From positions 1-23,686 of the forward strand of contig CAZGCB010000031.1 in NCBI GenBank assembly GCA_964524065.1: a DNA stretch of 23,686 bases, read 5' to 3'. Of the stretch, positions 22,357 through 23,686 are shown one piece after another. How positions within the stretch are numbered: position 1 is the first letter of the stretch; every line of letters begins with the position of its first letter. The DNA is from CAZADA01 sp964524065 (GTDB lineage Bacteria > Pseudomonadota > Alphaproteobacteria > Caulobacterales > Maricaulaceae). The position numbers and the translations under genes are program-made. Under the pieces are notes generated by a model. The model worked only from the letters and a program-made list of their open reading frames with translations. It was not told the origin of the DNA and did no database searches.

Positions 22357-23686
22357 TCACAAGCGCGGCGCGTCGCCGGCCCGCCATTCAAACGCGCCGG
22401 CGTCGGGTTGCGCTTCGCCGGAGGCGTCGCCGTCAAAGGAACGGTCGCGTCCGCGCGTGTCCGTCACGATCGTGGTGAGAAACAGCCCGCGATCCACAGC
22501 GGAGATGGGCGGCGTAAAGGCCCCAACTGGCGCGATCGGGCAAGAGGGGACCCGCCCGCCATAAAACCCGCACTCATCATTGAATAAAACAGGCCGCGAG
22601 GTGTCGGGATAAATCGTGTCCGGCGTGCCGCGTGAGGCGCTGCGCAAGCAGTCTTCAGCCACGACATTGCCGCCGACTGACACAAACCGTCCAATGCACG
22701 CGCGATCGGCGACCCGCGCTGATTGCAGGATGAGGCTCCCGCCGATTGAAACATCGGCGCTGGCGTTGAGTAAGGTGCGTACATGTTCGGCGGGTCGGTT
22801 GACGAATGTCGTGTCAGCCAGAGTGACATGGGCGAGCTTGCCCGCGCCGCGGATGCTCACCGCCGTTTGACCGCCGGCGCTGAGATCGAATGTCTCAGTG
22901 ACGCTGACATTGGTGAGATTAATCTGCGCGCCGGGCGTCCCGTCGGCTTCCGCCCGGCCTGATATCGCCAAACCGCCACGATTGGCTTGGGACTGCCACA
23001 CAAAGACCCGCTCAAGATCGGCCCGGCTGCCCGCGGTCGCATAAAGCGCGGCGCCGAACTCACCCTGATTGCGGGCCATGACGCCTTCGAAGAACCGCAG
23101 CTCCCCGGCATTGTAGATCGCGCCCCCGGCTGAGCGCGATGCCGCGGCCATGAAATCTAAGGTGGAGACATTGTCGATGAGCGCCACGCGCTCCATGCGC
23201 AGCGCGCCGCCATTATAGATGCCGGCGCCGCGTGGCGCCTCGCCCGGTTCATTGCCGCCCCCGCCGCGAATAATGAGGCTGTTCAGTTCGACAAAGCCCG
23301 TCATGCCGCCATGGATTTGAAAGACGCGATCGCCGAGAATCGCGCCAGCCGCCGCATCAGTGTCGACATAACGCTCGCCCCGGGCCTCGACCCGCGCGCC
23401 GGCGTCGATGATAGGCAGAACGGGATTATTCGTCGGCAAGAGGAAATCGTCGTACGCCTCTCTGGCGCCGTCGGGGGCCAGAGCCGCCAAGACGCGTCGC
23501 TTCAGACTGCTGTCGAAACCGACAAACCCGGCGACATCGCCCTCAATGCGGACCGGATCGGTGATGTCTAAATCTCCGGTGGAGGCGTCCGCTTCCGACA
23601 GGGGCGCCGCCTCGCCTTCGCCCAGGCTGAGTCGATAGACGCCTGATGGCACGAGGATGAGATCAAGGCCTGGGCGCGCATTGGCC
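22357..23686 (-). CDS. Right-handed beta-helix / choice-of-anchor Q-type protein, 5' end missing
   Basis: The frame is open to the window edge, so the N-terminus is outside; at least 443 residues are visible. The upstream portion reads ANARPGLDLILVPSGVYRL, the usual start of parallel beta-helix surface proteins. Repeated turns follow, such as GAGIYNGGALRMERVALIDN, GGAIYNAGELRFFEGVMARN and LTNVSVTETFDL, each about 20-25 residues. The C-terminus has DTRGRDRSFDGDASGEAQ then PDAGAFEW, resembling the choice-of-anchor Q end. Such proteins are usually secreted or surface-displayed; the ligand or substrate is unknown. It lies 54 bp upstream of lolA on the same strand. Confidence 0.85.
   Translation of the reverse strand, partial: ANARPGLDLILVPSGVYRLSLGEGEAAPLSEADASTGDLDITDPVRIEGDVAGFVGFDSSLKRRVLAALAPDGAREAYDDFLLPTNNPVLPIIDAGARVEARGERYVDTDAAAGAILGDRVFQIHGGMTGFVELNSLIIRGGGGNEPGEAPRGAGIYNGGALRMERVALIDNVSTLDFMAAASRSAGGAIYNAGELRFFEGVMARNQGEFGAALYATAGSRADLERVFVWQSQANRGGLAISGRAEADGTPGAQINLTNVSVTETFDLSAGGQTAVSIRGAGKLAHVTLADTTFVNRPAEHVRTLLNASADVSIGGSLILQSARVADRACIGRFVSVGGNVVAEDCLRSASRGTPDTIYPDTSRPVLFNDECGFYGGRVPSCPIAPVGAFTPPISAVDRGLFLTTIVTDTRGRDRSFDGDASGEAQPDAGAFEWRAGDAPRL

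Noticed and set aside
22886..22896. ATGTCTCA half-site of the TetR palindrome inside the beta-helix gene
   Set aside because: Only one half is present and it lies in coding sequence, so regulation is not supported.

Overview
The window looks like a draft chromosomal segment of a high-GC alphaproteobacterium, most likely Caulobacterales/Maricaulales (Caulobacter–Hyphomonadaceae-like). The basis is the gene set and order: rsmG–parA–parB near the origin, a holA–lptE–leuS block, a DUF3576 lipoprotein, an NtrZ-like periplasmic protein, a CenR-type response regulator, and lolA–xth. No rRNA, tRNA, CRISPR array or insertion sequence was recognised. A 100-N gap (14185..14284) shows that the sequence is scaffolded.

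Region by region. 85..3431 (+): a DCC-family thiol-oxidoreductase-like protein, RsmG, then ParA and ParB, with a 22-bp perfect palindrome between parA and parB. 3549..10359 (-): a UPF0114 membrane protein, a small Tat-signal protein with an FAD-dependent GMC oxidoreductase, then HolA, LptE and LeuS; lptE and leuS overlap as ATGA. 10490..12784 (+): an accessory-looking cassette with a TetR-family regulator, a fatty acid hydroxylase/sterol desaturase-family membrane enzyme, and a frameshifted halohydrin-dehalogenase-like SDR. 12797..15641: a DUF3576 lipoprotein (-), an NtrZ-like protein (+), the scaffold gap, a divergent ThiE-like protein (-) and the PLP homeostasis protein YggS (+). 15837..19679: an L,D-transpeptidase (-) head-to-head with cenR (+), then a small membrane protein, a putative outer-membrane beta-barrel and a polytopic membrane protein. 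19676..23686 (-): Xth, an unrecognised conserved-looking protein, LolA, and a partial right-handed beta-helix protein running off the window end.

Most of the window is housekeeping: chromosome partitioning, replication clamp loading, translation, and envelope biogenesis (LptE, LolA, L,D-transpeptidase, CenR). The least ordinary part is the TetR/hydroxylase/dehalogenase-like cassette. The TetR gene has a perfect 9-2-9 operator-like palindrome lying over its own promoter and start codon, and it probably makes a leaderless mRNA. The third gene carries the halohydrin dehalogenase signature T-X4-(F/Y)-X-G and the Ser/Arg of the S-X12-Y-X3-R triad, but has Ala where the catalytic Tyr should be. Its reading frame is broken at a C4 run, and its Shine-Dalgarno can pair with an upstream arm. 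Other points of interest are a ThiE-like protein that lacks the usual ThiE catalytic residues and shares start-codon bases with yggS, a possible Tat-hitchhiking GMC oxidoreductase pair, and a scaffold gap flanked by an exact 55-bp duplication that is almost certainly artificial.
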